The notes beneath the pieces are model-generated. The model did no database searches, had not been told where the DNA came from, and saw nothing but the letters and a program-made list of their open reading frames with translations. A stretch of DNA of 64,000 nucleotides, taken from positions 84,460 through 148,459 of the forward strand of contig NZ_QGHD01000003.1 in the NCBI RefSeq assembly GCF_003148885.1. Direction: 5' to 3'. Source of the stretch: Hallerella porci. GTDB taxonomy: Bacteria > Fibrobacterota > Fibrobacteria > Fibrobacterales > Fibrobacteraceae. Below are positions 34,654 to 43,025 of the stretch, piece after piece. Position 1 is the stretch's first letter. Every line of letters begins with the position of its first letter. The position numbers were made by a program, and so were the translations under genes.

Positions 34654-35893
34654 GACGAATCGCCCCCACCGGATCTAAAGTCGAAGCTTTCCACGCCGGA
34701 AGCAAAGTCGAAAGAGTGCAAAGCAAAATGCCGAGCACAAAGACGATAATCACATCGAGCGGATCGATGAGCACCGGAAAATACGGCAACACATACACAT
34801 CGCCCGGAAGCTTGATAAAGTGATACGTCTGCTGCAAAGCGCAAAGAATCAGCCCTACAGTTCCGCCGAGAATTGTTCCGCCGACGCCGATGAAAGAACC
34901 CATCAGCATAAAGACTCGCATCACACCGCGGCGCGAAAGTCCCATGCTGCGGAGAATGCCGATTTCTTTTGTCTTGTCGGTGACGACCATAATGAGCGAA
35001 CTGATAATATTAAATGCAGCGACTAAAATGATTAAGCAGATAATGGCTGCGACGATGAATTTTTCGTAATTCATCCATTTGAGCAATGTAATATTTTTCG
35101 TTTTCCAATCGATAAAATAATACGGATAACCGATGACGTCGCCAGCGCGCTCTGCGCTTTCATTCGCTTTCCATTGATCTTTCACGCGAAATTGAATTCC
35201 CGAAACTTCGTTTATGCGTAATCCTAAAAGTTTCTGCGCTTCGGGAATTCCAATGTATGCGATATTGCCATCGTATTCATACATTCCCGTTTCAAAAATT
35301 CCTGCGACAACGCAAGCCAAAATTTTCGGTCCACCCGAAGAAACGGCATCTGTACTTTGAAAAGTTTGAATGATGATTTTATCGCCTACGAGCACGCGCA
35401 AACGATTCGCAAGCGAAACGCCGAGAATTACTGCGGGGCGTCTTTCCCCCATCGCATCGGGAAGTGAATCAAGAGAATAATTTCCGCTCACAATATTTTC
35501 GGAAAGGTTCACCACCTTCGCCGAACGTTCTGCGTCAATTCCGTAAATGACAATGCCATCGTTGACTTTTTTGCTGCTAATTCCCACTTTATAAATCACA
35601 AAGGGAGCAGAAGCCACGACTTCGGAATCCTGCGCCATCACGACACCGGCGAGCGAATCGTAATTGAGAACAGGTTCACTTCGATACGCATACATTTCGA
35701 AATGCGCATCTTTGCCAATCATCTGAGCGGTGACTTCTTTTTCAAAACCGTTCACCGCCGACAGCGCAACGATCAGCGCAAAAACGCCGATGCTTACCCC
35801 GAGCATGCTAAAGATGCCGATAAGAGAAACAAATAAACTTTTTCTCTGCGCTCCGAGATAGCGCCACGCAATTAAAAATTCCAGTTTATTCAT
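34646..35893 (-). CDS. Lipoprotein-releasing ABC permease (LolC/LolE-like)
   Basis: Inner-membrane permease of 415 residues, FtsX-like, partner of the adjacent LolD-like ATPase. The N-terminus MNKLEFLIAWRYLGAQRKS with a first membrane helix, a periplasmic domain of about 220 residues, and three C-terminal helices with DKTKEIGILRSMGLSRRGVMRVF are typical of LolC/E. The start is placed at 35893 because the family N-terminus begins there; the 12 residues before it are encoded within the lysS terminator. Only one permease is present, so the complex is probably a homodimer, as in LolF-type systems. Confidence 0.9.
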   Translation of the reverse strand: MNKLEFLIAWRYLGAQRKSLFVSLIGIFSMLGVSIGVFALIVALSAVNGFEKEVTAQMIGKDAHFEMYAYRSEPVLNYDSLAGVVMAQDSEVVASAPFVIYKVGISSKKVNDGIVIYGIDAERSAKVVNLSENIVSGNYSLDSLPDAMGERRPAVILGVSLANRLRVLVGDKIIIQTFQSTDAVSSGGPKILACVVAGIFETGMYEYDGNIAYIGIPEAQKLLGLRINEVSGIQFRVKDQWKANESAERAGDVIGYPYYFIDWKTKNITLLKWMNYEKFIVAAIICLIILVAAFNIISSLIMVVTDKTKEIGILRSMGLSRRGVMRVFMLMGSFIGVGGTILGGTVGLILCALQQTYHFIKLPGDVYVLPYFPVLIDPLDVIIVFVLGILLCTLSTLLPAWKASTLDPVGAIRHE

Positions 35894-35896
35894 GCA

Positions 35897-35940
35897 AAAA
35901 ATGCAGCCGGTGCAGAACCAAGTCTGCAACCGGCTTTGAA
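35897..35940 (-). terminator. Intrinsic terminator after lysS
   Basis: On the minus strand AGCCGGT plus TGCAGA pairs with TCTGC plus ACCGGCT, one base bulged, followed by GCATTTTTTGC. The T run ends just before the Lol permease start, separating it from lysS. Confidence 0.8.
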
Positions 35941-35941
35941 A

Positions 35942-37441
35942 TTAGGTTTCCGGCTTCATCAACGGGAAGAGAATCACATCGCGGATGGTCTGCTGATTGG
36001 TCAAAAGCATCACCATACGGTCAATGCCAAATCCTACGCCACCCGTCGGCGGAAGTCCCGCTTCGACTGCGTCAATGAAGTTTTCGTCCATCGGATGAGT
36101 TTCGCCTTCGCCACCGCGACCGCGGCGCACTTGATCTTCCAAGAGTTCGCGCTGACGCACCGGATCATTCAATTCCGTATAAGCGTTGCCGAGTTCCCAA
36201 CCATTTGCGTATGGTTCGAACTGTTCAATCAAATCCGGATTTTTGCGATGGCTCTTGCAAAGCGGCGTGCTTTCCTTCGGCATATCGATGATGAAAGTCG
36301 GCTGAATCAATTTCTTTTCCACAGTGAGTTCGAAAAGTTCGAGAATTCCGCGACCACGACTCCATTCGCCATCCATCTTGCCGCCGAGCTTATCGAGAGT
36401 CGCTTTCAATTCATCGTCAGACATCGCAGAAACATCGTAACCGCCGATTTGCTTAATCGCATCAAGCATCGGAATACGCGGCCACGGCGCCTTAAAATCA
36501 ATTTCGGTTCCTTGATAATTGATTTTCGTCGAGCCCGTTGCAGCGATTGCGGCACGTTCGTAAATATTTTCAAAATGCACCATCATATCGTTGTAATCCG
36601 CATAAGCCTGATAAAATTCGAGGCCAGTAAATTCGGGGCTATGCGTCCGGTCCATGCCTTCGTTGCGGAAGTTTTTGCTGAATTCAAAAACGCGTTCCAT
36701 ACCGCCCACAATGCAACGCTTCAAATAAAGTTCTGGAGCGACGCGCAAATACAAAGTCATATCTGCAGCGTTATGATGCGTTGTAAACGGACGCGCATTT
36801 GCACCGCCGTAAATCGGTTGAAGAGTTGGCGTTTCCACTTCGATGAATTTATTTTCGAGCAAGTATTCGCGAATCGCTTGCAAAATGCGACTGCGTTTTA
36901 AGAAGACTTCGCGGACATCGTCGTTGAGCGCCATATCGATATAACGTTCACGGTAACGCGTATCCACATCTTTAAATTCGTTGAAGACTTTCTTGTTGCC
37001 GTTTTCGTCCACGATTTCTTTGGGCACGGGCAGCGGACGAATCGCCTTCGCGAGCATTACCACCTTATCGGCCTTCACCGAATATTCGCCCGTATGCGTT
37101 TCCATCATCGAGCCTTCGACACCGACGATATCGCCAAAGTCAATCATCTTCACAACTTCATAATCGGCTTCGCCCACCAAATCCTTTGCGCAGACAATTT
37201 GCAAACGACCATAGCGGTCCTTCAAATGCATAAAGCAAAGTTTACCCTTGCGATTGTAACGCACCACGCGTCCTGCAAACGCAATTTTTTCTTCGGATTT
37301 TAAGAGTTCTTCTTTCTTTTCACGGAGAAGTTCCGACGTATGCGTGCGGTTAAATTTATGCGGATAGGGATTCACTCCCATTTCCTTAAACTTCGAAAGC
37401 TTATCAAGGCGAGCCTTGTATTGGTCATTCATTTCTTGCAT
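35942..37441 (-). CDS. lysS: Lysyl-tRNA synthetase, class II
   Basis: Charges tRNA-Lys in the cytoplasm. The 499-residue protein has an N-terminal OB-fold anticodon-binding domain (KIAFAGRVVRYNRKGKLCF region), then the class II core: motif 2 FEFSKNFRNEGMD near residue 250 and motif 3 GVGFGIDRMVMLL near residue 474. Length is normal. The ATG at 37441 has an AGGA about nine bases upstream; the ATG at 37432 is an alternative. Confidence 0.96.
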   Translation of the reverse strand: MQEMNDQYKARLDKLSKFKEMGVNPYPHKFNRTHTSELLREKKEELLKSEEKIAFAGRVVRYNRKGKLCFMHLKDRYGRLQIVCAKDLVGEADYEVVKMIDFGDIVGVEGSMMETHTGEYSVKADKVVMLAKAIRPLPVPKEIVDENGNKKVFNEFKDVDTRYRERYIDMALNDDVREVFLKRSRILQAIREYLLENKFIEVETPTLQPIYGGANARPFTTHHNAADMTLYLRVAPELYLKRCIVGGMERVFEFSKNFRNEGMDRTHSPEFTGLEFYQAYADYNDMMVHFENIYERAAIAATGSTKINYQGTEIDFKAPWPRIPMLDAIKQIGGYDVSAMSDDELKATLDKLGGKMDGEWSRGRGILELFELTVEKKLIQPTFIIDMPKESTPLCKSHRKNPDLIEQFEPYANGWELGNAYTELNDPVRQRELLEDQVRRGRGGEGETHPMDENFIDAVEAGLPPTGGVGFGIDRMVMLLTNQQTIRDVILFPLMKPET

Positions 37442-37684
37442 AGTAAGAATCCTGTTGAAATTTTACGGCACAAATGTAGAAATTTAACGCCTTTAAGAAG
37501 CAAATCCGAGACGCTGCGAATCGGTAAAAAGCGAAAAATTTTGCAAAAATGCAGAAAAATTTTCCTTCAATTCTATCTGAATAAGATTTTTCCGCTTCGG
37601 AAAATTTCAAATTCTTTGACCAAAAATGCGTTTCAAAAATTTTTTTGATAATTTTATTTTAATCTAACTTTTCAAGCCTAAATT

Positions 37685-37705
37685 AACTAAATTAGTTTCA
37701 ACTAA
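37685..37705 (+). promoter_or_regulatory. Palindromic operator-like site upstream of the decayed metal-transport genes
   Basis: AACTAA-A-TTAGTT at 37685-37697 is a perfect inverted repeat. A further AACTAA at 37700-37705 pairs with the same TTAGTT across a two-base spacer, giving three alternating half-sites directly upstream of the ribosome site at 37706-37713. Such nested palindromes are typical of DtxR/MntR-type metal-responsive repressors, which fits the P-type ATPase downstream. The regulator identity is inferred. Confidence 0.5.
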
Positions 37706-37718
37706 AAAAGGAGACATT

Positions 37719-37948
37719 ATACTTTCTATTTTCAAAACGAAAAATTCTTAAGCGCTTTGGCTGGTGCCGCTGCGGTTGCCATCGGAAAGAAAATCCTCAA
37801 ATCCCCGAAGACCCGCGATCTTGCTGTCAAAGGCCTTGCGCAAGGGATGAAGCTTCACCACGAAGCCAAAGAAAATTTTCAAAACATGAAAGACGAAGCT
37901 TCGGACATTTGCAACGATGCCAAAGCAGAAGCTGGCTTAGATAAATAA
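37719..37948 (+). pseudogene. Decayed small gene, DUF6110-like
   Basis: A strong ribosome site (AAAGGAG) at 37707-37713 is followed at normal spacing by ATA CTT TCT ATT TTC AAA, as if an ATG had become ATA. The frame then breaks in a run of five A near 37740-37744; restoring one A joins it to the frame that runs to 37948 (KFLSALAGAAAVAIGKK, then HHEAKENFQNMKDEAS). The sequence resembles small glycine/alanine-rich proteins (DUF6110 type) found before heavy-metal ATPase genes. A TTG at 37757 could start a 63-residue product but has no ribosome site. Confidence 0.6.
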
Positions 37949-37953
37949 AAAAC

Positions 37954-37985
37954 TCAAAACCTCATTGTTTTCAATGAGGTTTGCG
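37954..37985 (+). terminator. Intrinsic terminator after the DUF6110-like remnant
   Basis: AAACCTCATTG, a TTTT loop and CAATGAGGTTT form an 11-pair stem; the T run after it is weak and interrupted (TTTGCGTTTC). Confidence 0.65.
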
Positions 37986-38036
37986 TTTCGCAATTCAAAG
38001 AAATATCGCGACGGCGATGTTTTAAGGTGTGCCAAA

Positions 38037-39604
38037 ATGAAATTTCAAATTGTTTACGATAAACCCGGACGCTTGCGTGTGCGCGCCGGCGGATTTGCTT
38101 TTGATAAAAATAAAGAATGCGCCATTTTTATGGTACTTCGAAATTTTGAAGGCGTCACATCCGTTCAAGTTCACGCAGAAAACGGGGGCATTTTAATCAC
38201 TTATCAAAATGACATTCGAAAAAAACTTTTGGAATTTTTAGAAAATTGCGATACGCGAAAATTAAAAGAGAACCTTTAGCCGTTCGCAAATCCGAAAAAT
38301 CAACGGTCTTTGCGGGAACCGTCCTCGAAGAAGGTTCTCTCGTCATCAAAGTCCGCGAAATTTCATCGAATACAAAAATCAGCAAAATCATCGAGCTCAT
38401 CGACAATTCCGAAAATTTAAAAGCCGGCATTCAAAGCCGCGCCGAATCTCTTGCCGATAGCATTGTTCCGTTCAGTTTCCTCGCCTTTGGACTCACCTTT
38501 GCCATCACGCGAAACATCACAAAAGCCGTCTCGGTTTTAATGGTCGATTATTCGTGCGCCATCAAATTATCAACGCCAATCGCCGTCATTTCCGCACTTC
38601 GCGAAGCTTCCGAGCACAACATGACCGTCAAAGGCGGAAAATATCTTGAAACTTTCGCCGACGCGGACACGATTGTATTTGACAAAACCGGAACATTAAC
38701 CCAAGCAGAACCGCATCTCGAAAAAGTCATTCCCTTCGGCGATTACAGCGAAAATGAAGCGCTCAAAATCGCCGCTTGCTTGGAAGAACATTTCCCGCAT
38801 AGCGTTGCCCGTGCGATTGTCAAAGGCGCAGAACTTCGCGGGCTCAAGCATTTAGAAGAACACGCCGAAGTGCATTACATTGTCGCACACGGGATCGCCA
38901 CCAGTCTTCACGGCGAACGCGCAATCATCGGCAGCAAACATTTTGTCACCGAAGACGAACACGTATTCATTTCTCCCGAAGACGAAGCGATTCTCGAAAA
39001 AGAAACCGGCGCCTATTCTTGCATTTATTTAGCCATCGGCGGAAAACTCGCCGGCGTTCTTTGCATTAGCGATCCACCGCGTCCCGAAGCGAAATCGGTC
39101 ATCGCCGACTTAAAAAATCTCGGTTTCCAAAACATCATCATGCTCACCGGCGACAGCTAAAAATCGGCTGAAAGAACTGCCGCCCTTTTAGGCATCGATG
39201 AATGTCGCGCTCAAGTTCTCCCCGAAGAAAAACACCGCGTCATCGAAGAACTCAAAGCCTCCGGAAAAAAAGTCGTCATGATTGGAGACGGCATCAACGA
39301 TGCTCCAGCCCTCGCGACCGCAGACGTTTCCATCGCCATGAGCGACGCCTCAGACATCGCCAAAGAAACCGCTGACATCACTCTCTGTTCCGCCAATTTA
39401 GCCGAGCTCATCTTGCTTCGAAAATTGAGCGAAAAACTTTTCGAACGCATCCATTCCAATTACCGATTCATCGTAGGCTTCAACAGTTCCCTCCTCCTCA
39501 GCGGACTCGTTGGAATCCTTGCGCCCGGCACTTCCGCGCTCTTGCACAACGTTTCCACCATGGGAATTTGCGCTCGCAGCATGACGCCGCTTCTCCCCAA
39601 ATAA
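38037..39604 (+). pseudogene. Heavy-metal P-type ATPase with internal deletion and nonsense mutation
   Basis: The gene starts at ATG 38037 behind AAGGTG with an HMA-like domain (KFQIVYDKPGRLRVR, then NFEGVTSVQVH). After about 75 residues, near 38250, the sequence jumps out of frame to EPLAVRKSEKSTVFAGT, which in intact pumps is the end of the actuator domain; about 200 residues with four membrane helices are missing. The catalytic domain follows: YSCAIKLSTP, the phosphorylation motif DKTGTLT near 38680 and TGDS. An in-frame TAA at 39158 then interrupts, and the same frame continues with GDGINDAPALA to the last helices. The pump cannot be functional. Confidence 0.92.
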
Positions 39605-39615
39605 TTTTTTCTTTT

Positions 39616-39751
39616 GGGCATTCCCGCATACAGTGCGGTCGGGCTCCGGCGTTATCATTTTGAGCGGCATCGCCGCCCAAAATGTCCGTTCAGCTTTTGG
39701 CGCGCTTCGCGCGCCAAAATCCGAACCCATCCGGGCACGGATCCCTAATGC
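39616..39751. repeat. Structured GC-rich intergenic element, probably interspersed
   Basis: A block that starts GGGCATT and ends AATGC, so its ends can pair. It holds two strong hairpins: 39657-39683 (ATTTTGAGCGGC/GCCGCCCAAAAT with one mismatch) and 39695-39719 (perfect 11-pair TTTTGGCGCGC/GCGCGCCAAAA with a TTC loop). It also has CGGTCGGGCT and GATCCCTAATGC segments that look like a recurrent intergenic repeat. It differs sharply in composition from the AT-rich sequence that follows. Confidence 0.55.
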
Positions 39752-39754
39752 AAA

Positions 39755-40215
39755 TTCAACCTTCATCAAAAACTTTTCAACTTCAAAAAATAATTCGCAG
39801 AAAATTCTTGAATGCAAAAGAAGAACTTTTTCAAAAATTTAAATCAATCTAACTAAGTTTCAAAGCAAAAACTTTTTCAAATTCGTAAAATGAATCGCAG
39901 AAAATTTAAGCGAACTCTAACAAACTTTCCAACAAAAAATTTTTCGATTTCAAAAAGCAAACCCAGAAAATTCTTGAATTATAAAAAAAAATTTTCCAAA
40001 TTTTAAATTGACTCTAACAAAATTTCCAACCAAAGACATCCCCGTTTTCGAAAAAAGAATTGCAGAAAATTTTTTACTTTCTAAAAAAAATTTGAAAATT
40101 AAGCAAACTCAGAAAAAGTTTCCGAGAGAAAAAACGCCTCCGCAAAACAAACCGCAGAAAATTCTTGAATTCTAAAAAATTTTTCCCAAACTAAAAGGCA
40201 TAAAAACTCTAACAT
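39755..40215. repeat. Degenerate AT-rich tandem repeat, about five units of 65-100 bases
   Basis: The core GCAGAAAATTCTTGAAT or variants begins at 39797, 39897, 39963 (CCAG), 40062 and 40154. A second core CTCTAACAAACTTTCCAAC or variants occurs at about 39848, 39916, 40012 and 40208, normally about 50 bases after the first. The second unit is shortened by about 30 bases. No gene or ribosome site lies in it on either strand. Confidence 0.7.
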
Positions 40216-40242
40216 TAAAATCTATTTCGCAAATTAAACGCA

Positions 40243-40291
40243 AAAAGCCGCGCTTCGCGCGGCTTTTCCTTTTTGCGCCCCGCAGGGGCGC
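40243..40291 (-). terminator. Double hairpin after the secreted coiled protein gene
   Basis: Going along the minus strand from the stop at 40320, a GCGCCCC-TGC-GGGGCGC hairpin (40275-40291) is followed by AAAAGCCGCGC-GAA-GCGCGGCTTTT (40243-40268), ending in a T run. The second is a good intrinsic terminator. Confidence 0.8.
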
Positions 40292-40319
40292 CATTCTCTC
40301 AAAAATTGAACTTTTGCAA

Positions 40320-41216
40320 TTATTTGCGGTTCATCTTGCAGCGTTTTTTCTGCAGTGGCGTCATCCCCGGCTGATCGCAAGGATCGCCCGCAGGAGCAGG
40401 CCGTGCCGCAGGAGCGGGCTTCGGTTGCTGACGCGCTTGAACAGCTTGTTGCTTCTGTTCACGCGGAGTCAACTTCTTTTGCTGTGCGGCTTGTTGTTCC
40501 GCTCTTCTTGCCGCTGCGATGGAATCATTGCGCGCTTTTACAGCGGCGCGTTTTTCTTCCTTCGTTTTTTGTGCAGCGAGAGCATTCGCCGCAGCGGTTT
40601 CTTTTGCCGCAGCGATAGAATCACGGCGAGCCTTTTCGGCATTGCGCTGTTTATCAATCGCTGCTTTGCGAGCCGCTTGAGCTTGCGCCTTGGATAACGG
40701 ACGAGCAGAAGCTTGGAAAATCGCATCCGCATTTTCGGGATTTTTAAAGACGCTGCCTGGAGTTCCGCGCTTTTCTTGCGCATCTGCAAGCGATCCGGTT
40801 GCCCAAGAATCGTTTGCAATCGGCGGAAGAAGCGAAACCTTTAGGTCTTTAATTTTTGTCGGAAATTCATCGGCGCCATCTGAATAATAAATCATCACGT
40901 CGTAAATTCCCGCTTGATATTCCAAGCCATCCGAACCGCCGACCGGAGATTCGGCATACGCCACTTCGATATAAAGTTGGTCGTTATCCATACTGTTGAA
41001 AAGCAAGTCGATGTCGCCCTGCGGCGCTTTCACTTGACCTTCGGCGACAAATGCCCACGGAGCATAGCTCACCTGAATCTTAAAGTGATGATAACCGTGT
41101 TCGGCTTCATCGAGCTTCAAATAATCCGCATCGAAAGCCTGGAACGAGGGCTTAATCTGCGCAAAGGCAAAGACTGCGCAGAAAAGAACCAAAAACATCG
41201 ACAGTTTCTTGAGCAT
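40320..41216 (-). CDS. Exported protein with Ala/Lys/Arg-rich coiled tail
   Basis: A 298-residue protein with signal peptide MLKKLSMFLVLFCAVFAFAQ. The start at 41216 follows a strong GGAGG; an upstream in-frame TTG is ignored. Residues about 20-130 form a beta-rich domain. From about residue 160 to 275 the chain is a charged helical region with repeated A(K/R)(A/R)RxDSIAAA motifs (RRDSIAAAK, ARNDSIAAAR), then an Ala/Pro linker and a short cysteine-containing end DPCDQPGMTPLQKKRCKMNRK-like. Function unknown; a periplasmic or envelope structural role is possible. Confidence 0.7.
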   Translation of the reverse strand: MLKKLSMFLVLFCAVFAFAQIKPSFQAFDADYLKLDEAEHGYHHFKIQVSYAPWAFVAEGQVKAPQGDIDLLFNSMDNDQLYIEVAYAESPVGGSDGLEYQAGIYDVMIYYSDGADEFPTKIKDLKVSLLPPIANDSWATGSLADAQEKRGTPGSVFKNPENADAIFQASARPLSKAQAQAARKAAIDKQRNAEKARRDSIAAAKETAAANALAAQKTKEEKRAAVKARNDSIAAARRAEQQAAQQKKLTPREQKQQAVQARQQPKPAPAARPAPAGDPCDQPGMTPLQKKRCKMNRK

Positions 41217-41231
41217 GAATTCCTCCAAACC

Positions 41232-42848
41232 TTATTTGTTAAAGAACAACGTTTTTGCCGCTTCGAACATCGCATCCTTTTCGGATTCTTCACGGCATTC
41301 GGTGTAAATGCGCACTTTCGGTTCCGTTCCCGACGGACGAATTAACATCCAAGAATCATCTTCGAAGATAATCTTCACGCCGTCAACAGTTAAAAGTTCG
41401 CGAACTTTCTTTTCCTTGTTTCCGATTTTCACGCTTGATCCGACTTTTGCCTTGTCAGCAACCGCCATCACTTGAGCAGCGAGAGGCGCTCCGACGAGAG
41501 ATTTATCAACTTCAAAACCAGCGCGGCTCGGATAGAATTTGCCGAATTCTTTGTACAAATCATCCAAGTATTCGCCGAGGTTTTTGCCGGTCGTCGCCAT
41601 AATTTCGAGAGCGAGAAGAAGACCGAATTGAGCATCTTTTTCAAGGGTGTTGTTCAAGCCCGAGATGCCGTCCGATTCTTCAAATGCGATAAGACCCTTC
41701 GGATTTGCATTACGAGAAAGCCACGGGCGGAAATTCTTAAAGCCGACCGGAGTTTCCATCACTTGCACACCGAGTTTGTTCGCAATGACATTCACAAAGT
41801 TCGAAGTCGCGACAGATTTTGCTACAACGCCTTTTTCTTTGCGCCAAGTTACCATATAATGGAATGCGATTGCACCAAAACGGTTCATATCAATTTCACG
41901 TGTTCCATCGTAGAAGCGCACGCGGTCGCCATCCGGATCAAAAATGCAGCCGAGACGATACCAGCTCTTGCTCTGATCCAAAATGTTGCGCACACCTTCC
42001 AAGTTCTTCGAGCTCGGTTCCGGAGCGATGCCACCAAACAGCGGATCATCTTCCGTGCGAAGGCAAAGCAAGCACTGCGGATTTCCGAGAATGGCATTCG
42101 GACGTCCGCGAGTTGCACCGTGAACGTGATCGCAGACGAGAGTCAAACGACCTTCGTCTAAAAGCTTTTGAATGCGTGCAAATTGAATCGTTCCTTGCTT
42201 GTGCAAAAATTCATTGTAAATGGCAACGGAATCGATTTCCTTCAAAGCAACCGGTTCCAATTCTTCGCGCTTAAAGTCTTTCATCATTTCGTTCGAAAGA
42301 CGAGTAATCACGCTCGTAATTTCCGGACCTGCAGGACCGCCATCTGCCGGATTAAATTTAATGCCCGCATAATTCGACGGGTTATGGCTCGGAGTCATAT
42401 TGATCGAGCAAGCCGCCTTGAGCATTTCAATTGCCGCAGAAAATTCCGGCGTAGCCATTTCGCCGCCGTAATAAATTTTCTTCACGCCAGCTTTGGCAAA
42501 AATTTGAGCAACTGCTTTGCAGAATTCATCGCCCAAAAGACGGTTATCGTGACCGAGAACAATGCCGCGTTCTTGTAATTCTTCGAAGTTCGCAACTCCG
42601 AGAGCTTCAAAGAGAGCTGCATCCGCTTCCTTGTACATGCGAATAATTGCAGACGCAATGACTTCAACGGTGCGCAGCGTAAATTCTGTACCGATTTCGC
42701 CGCGGAATCCTGAAGTGCCGAAGCTCACCTTGCACGGTTCTACGCTAGCGAGGGCAATTTTTTTCACCTCATCGACGAGACCCATATCGGTTGCCGGTTT
42801 GAATTCGGGAGATTGAATTTTTTTCCAAAGTTGAGCAGCTGTTTCCAT
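41232..42848 (-). CDS. Alpha-D-phosphohexomutase (phosphoglucomutase/phosphomannomutase)
   Basis: Interconverts hexose 1- and 6-phosphates in the cytoplasm. The 538-residue protein shows FGTSGFRG (43-50), the phosphoserine loop MTPSHNPS with Ser154, the metal loop DPDGDR (304-309), the sugar-specificity loop FEESDG near 389-394 and the phosphate-binding RPSGTEPK near 508. It is longer than typical 450-residue members, closer to the phosphoglucomutase type. Whether glucose, mannose or glucosamine phosphate is the main substrate cannot be told from sequence. Confidence 0.93.
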   Translation of the reverse strand: METAAQLWKKIQSPEFKPATDMGLVDEVKKIALASVEPCKVSFGTSGFRGEIGTEFTLRTVEVIASAIIRMYKEADAALFEALGVANFEELQERGIVLGHDNRLLGDEFCKAVAQIFAKAGVKKIYYGGEMATPEFSAAIEMLKAACSINMTPSHNPSNYAGIKFNPADGGPAGPEITSVITRLSNEMMKDFKREELEPVALKEIDSVAIYNEFLHKQGTIQFARIQKLLDEGRLTLVCDHVHGATRGRPNAILGNPQCLLCLRTEDDPLFGGIAPEPSSKNLEGVRNILDQSKSWYRLGCIFDPDGDRVRFYDGTREIDMNRFGAIAFHYMVTWRKEKGVVAKSVATSNFVNVIANKLGVQVMETPVGFKNFRPWLSRNANPKGLIAFEESDGISGLNNTLEKDAQFGLLLALEIMATTGKNLGEYLDDLYKEFGKFYPSRAGFEVDKSLVGAPLAAQVMAVADKAKVGSSVKIGNKEKKVRELLTVDGVKIIFEDDSWMLIRPSGTEPKVRIYTECREESEKDAMFEAAKTLFFNK

Positions 42849-42977
42849 AGTTTTCCTATTGGATGAATTTGACGCTCTTAATTTAATAAATTTCGCCCGC
42901 GAAAGTTAGTTTTTTCATTTGTACTTTTCCAATTTCAAAAAACTGCGGGAAAATATCCATTGGATTCATTTTATCCA

Positions 42978-43010
42978 TAAAAAAAGCCCCCGCACTTGAC
43001 GGGAGCTTCT
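42978..43010 (-). terminator. Intrinsic terminator after the pyruvate oxidoreductase gene
   Basis: On the minus strand AGCTCCCG, loop TCAAGTG and CGGGGGCT are followed by seven T. Confidence 0.85.
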
Positions 43011-43025
43011 TTGTTTTTTCAACGC

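Noticed and set aside
35936..36901. A 321-codon open frame antisense to lysS
   Set aside because: It lies wholly within the conserved lysS coding sequence, shows no domain, and its composition (rich in His, Phe, Arg) is that of an antisense shadow.
37757..37948. A 63-codon gene with TTG start as an intact small protein
   Set aside because: No ribosome site lies before the TTG, whereas a strong one lies further upstream in front of a broken frame that continues into it; a decayed gene explains this better.
39158..39160. Stop-codon reassignment or selenocysteine-type readthrough in the P-type ATPase and lipase genes
   Set aside because: The codons are TAA, TAA and TGA, used as normal stops in all intact genes of the window, and the same genes carry deletions or frameshifts as well.
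39755..40215. CRISPR array in the AT-rich repeat region
   Set aside because: Units are degenerate, of uneven length (65-100 bases), without constant short repeats or unique spacers, and there are no cas genes.
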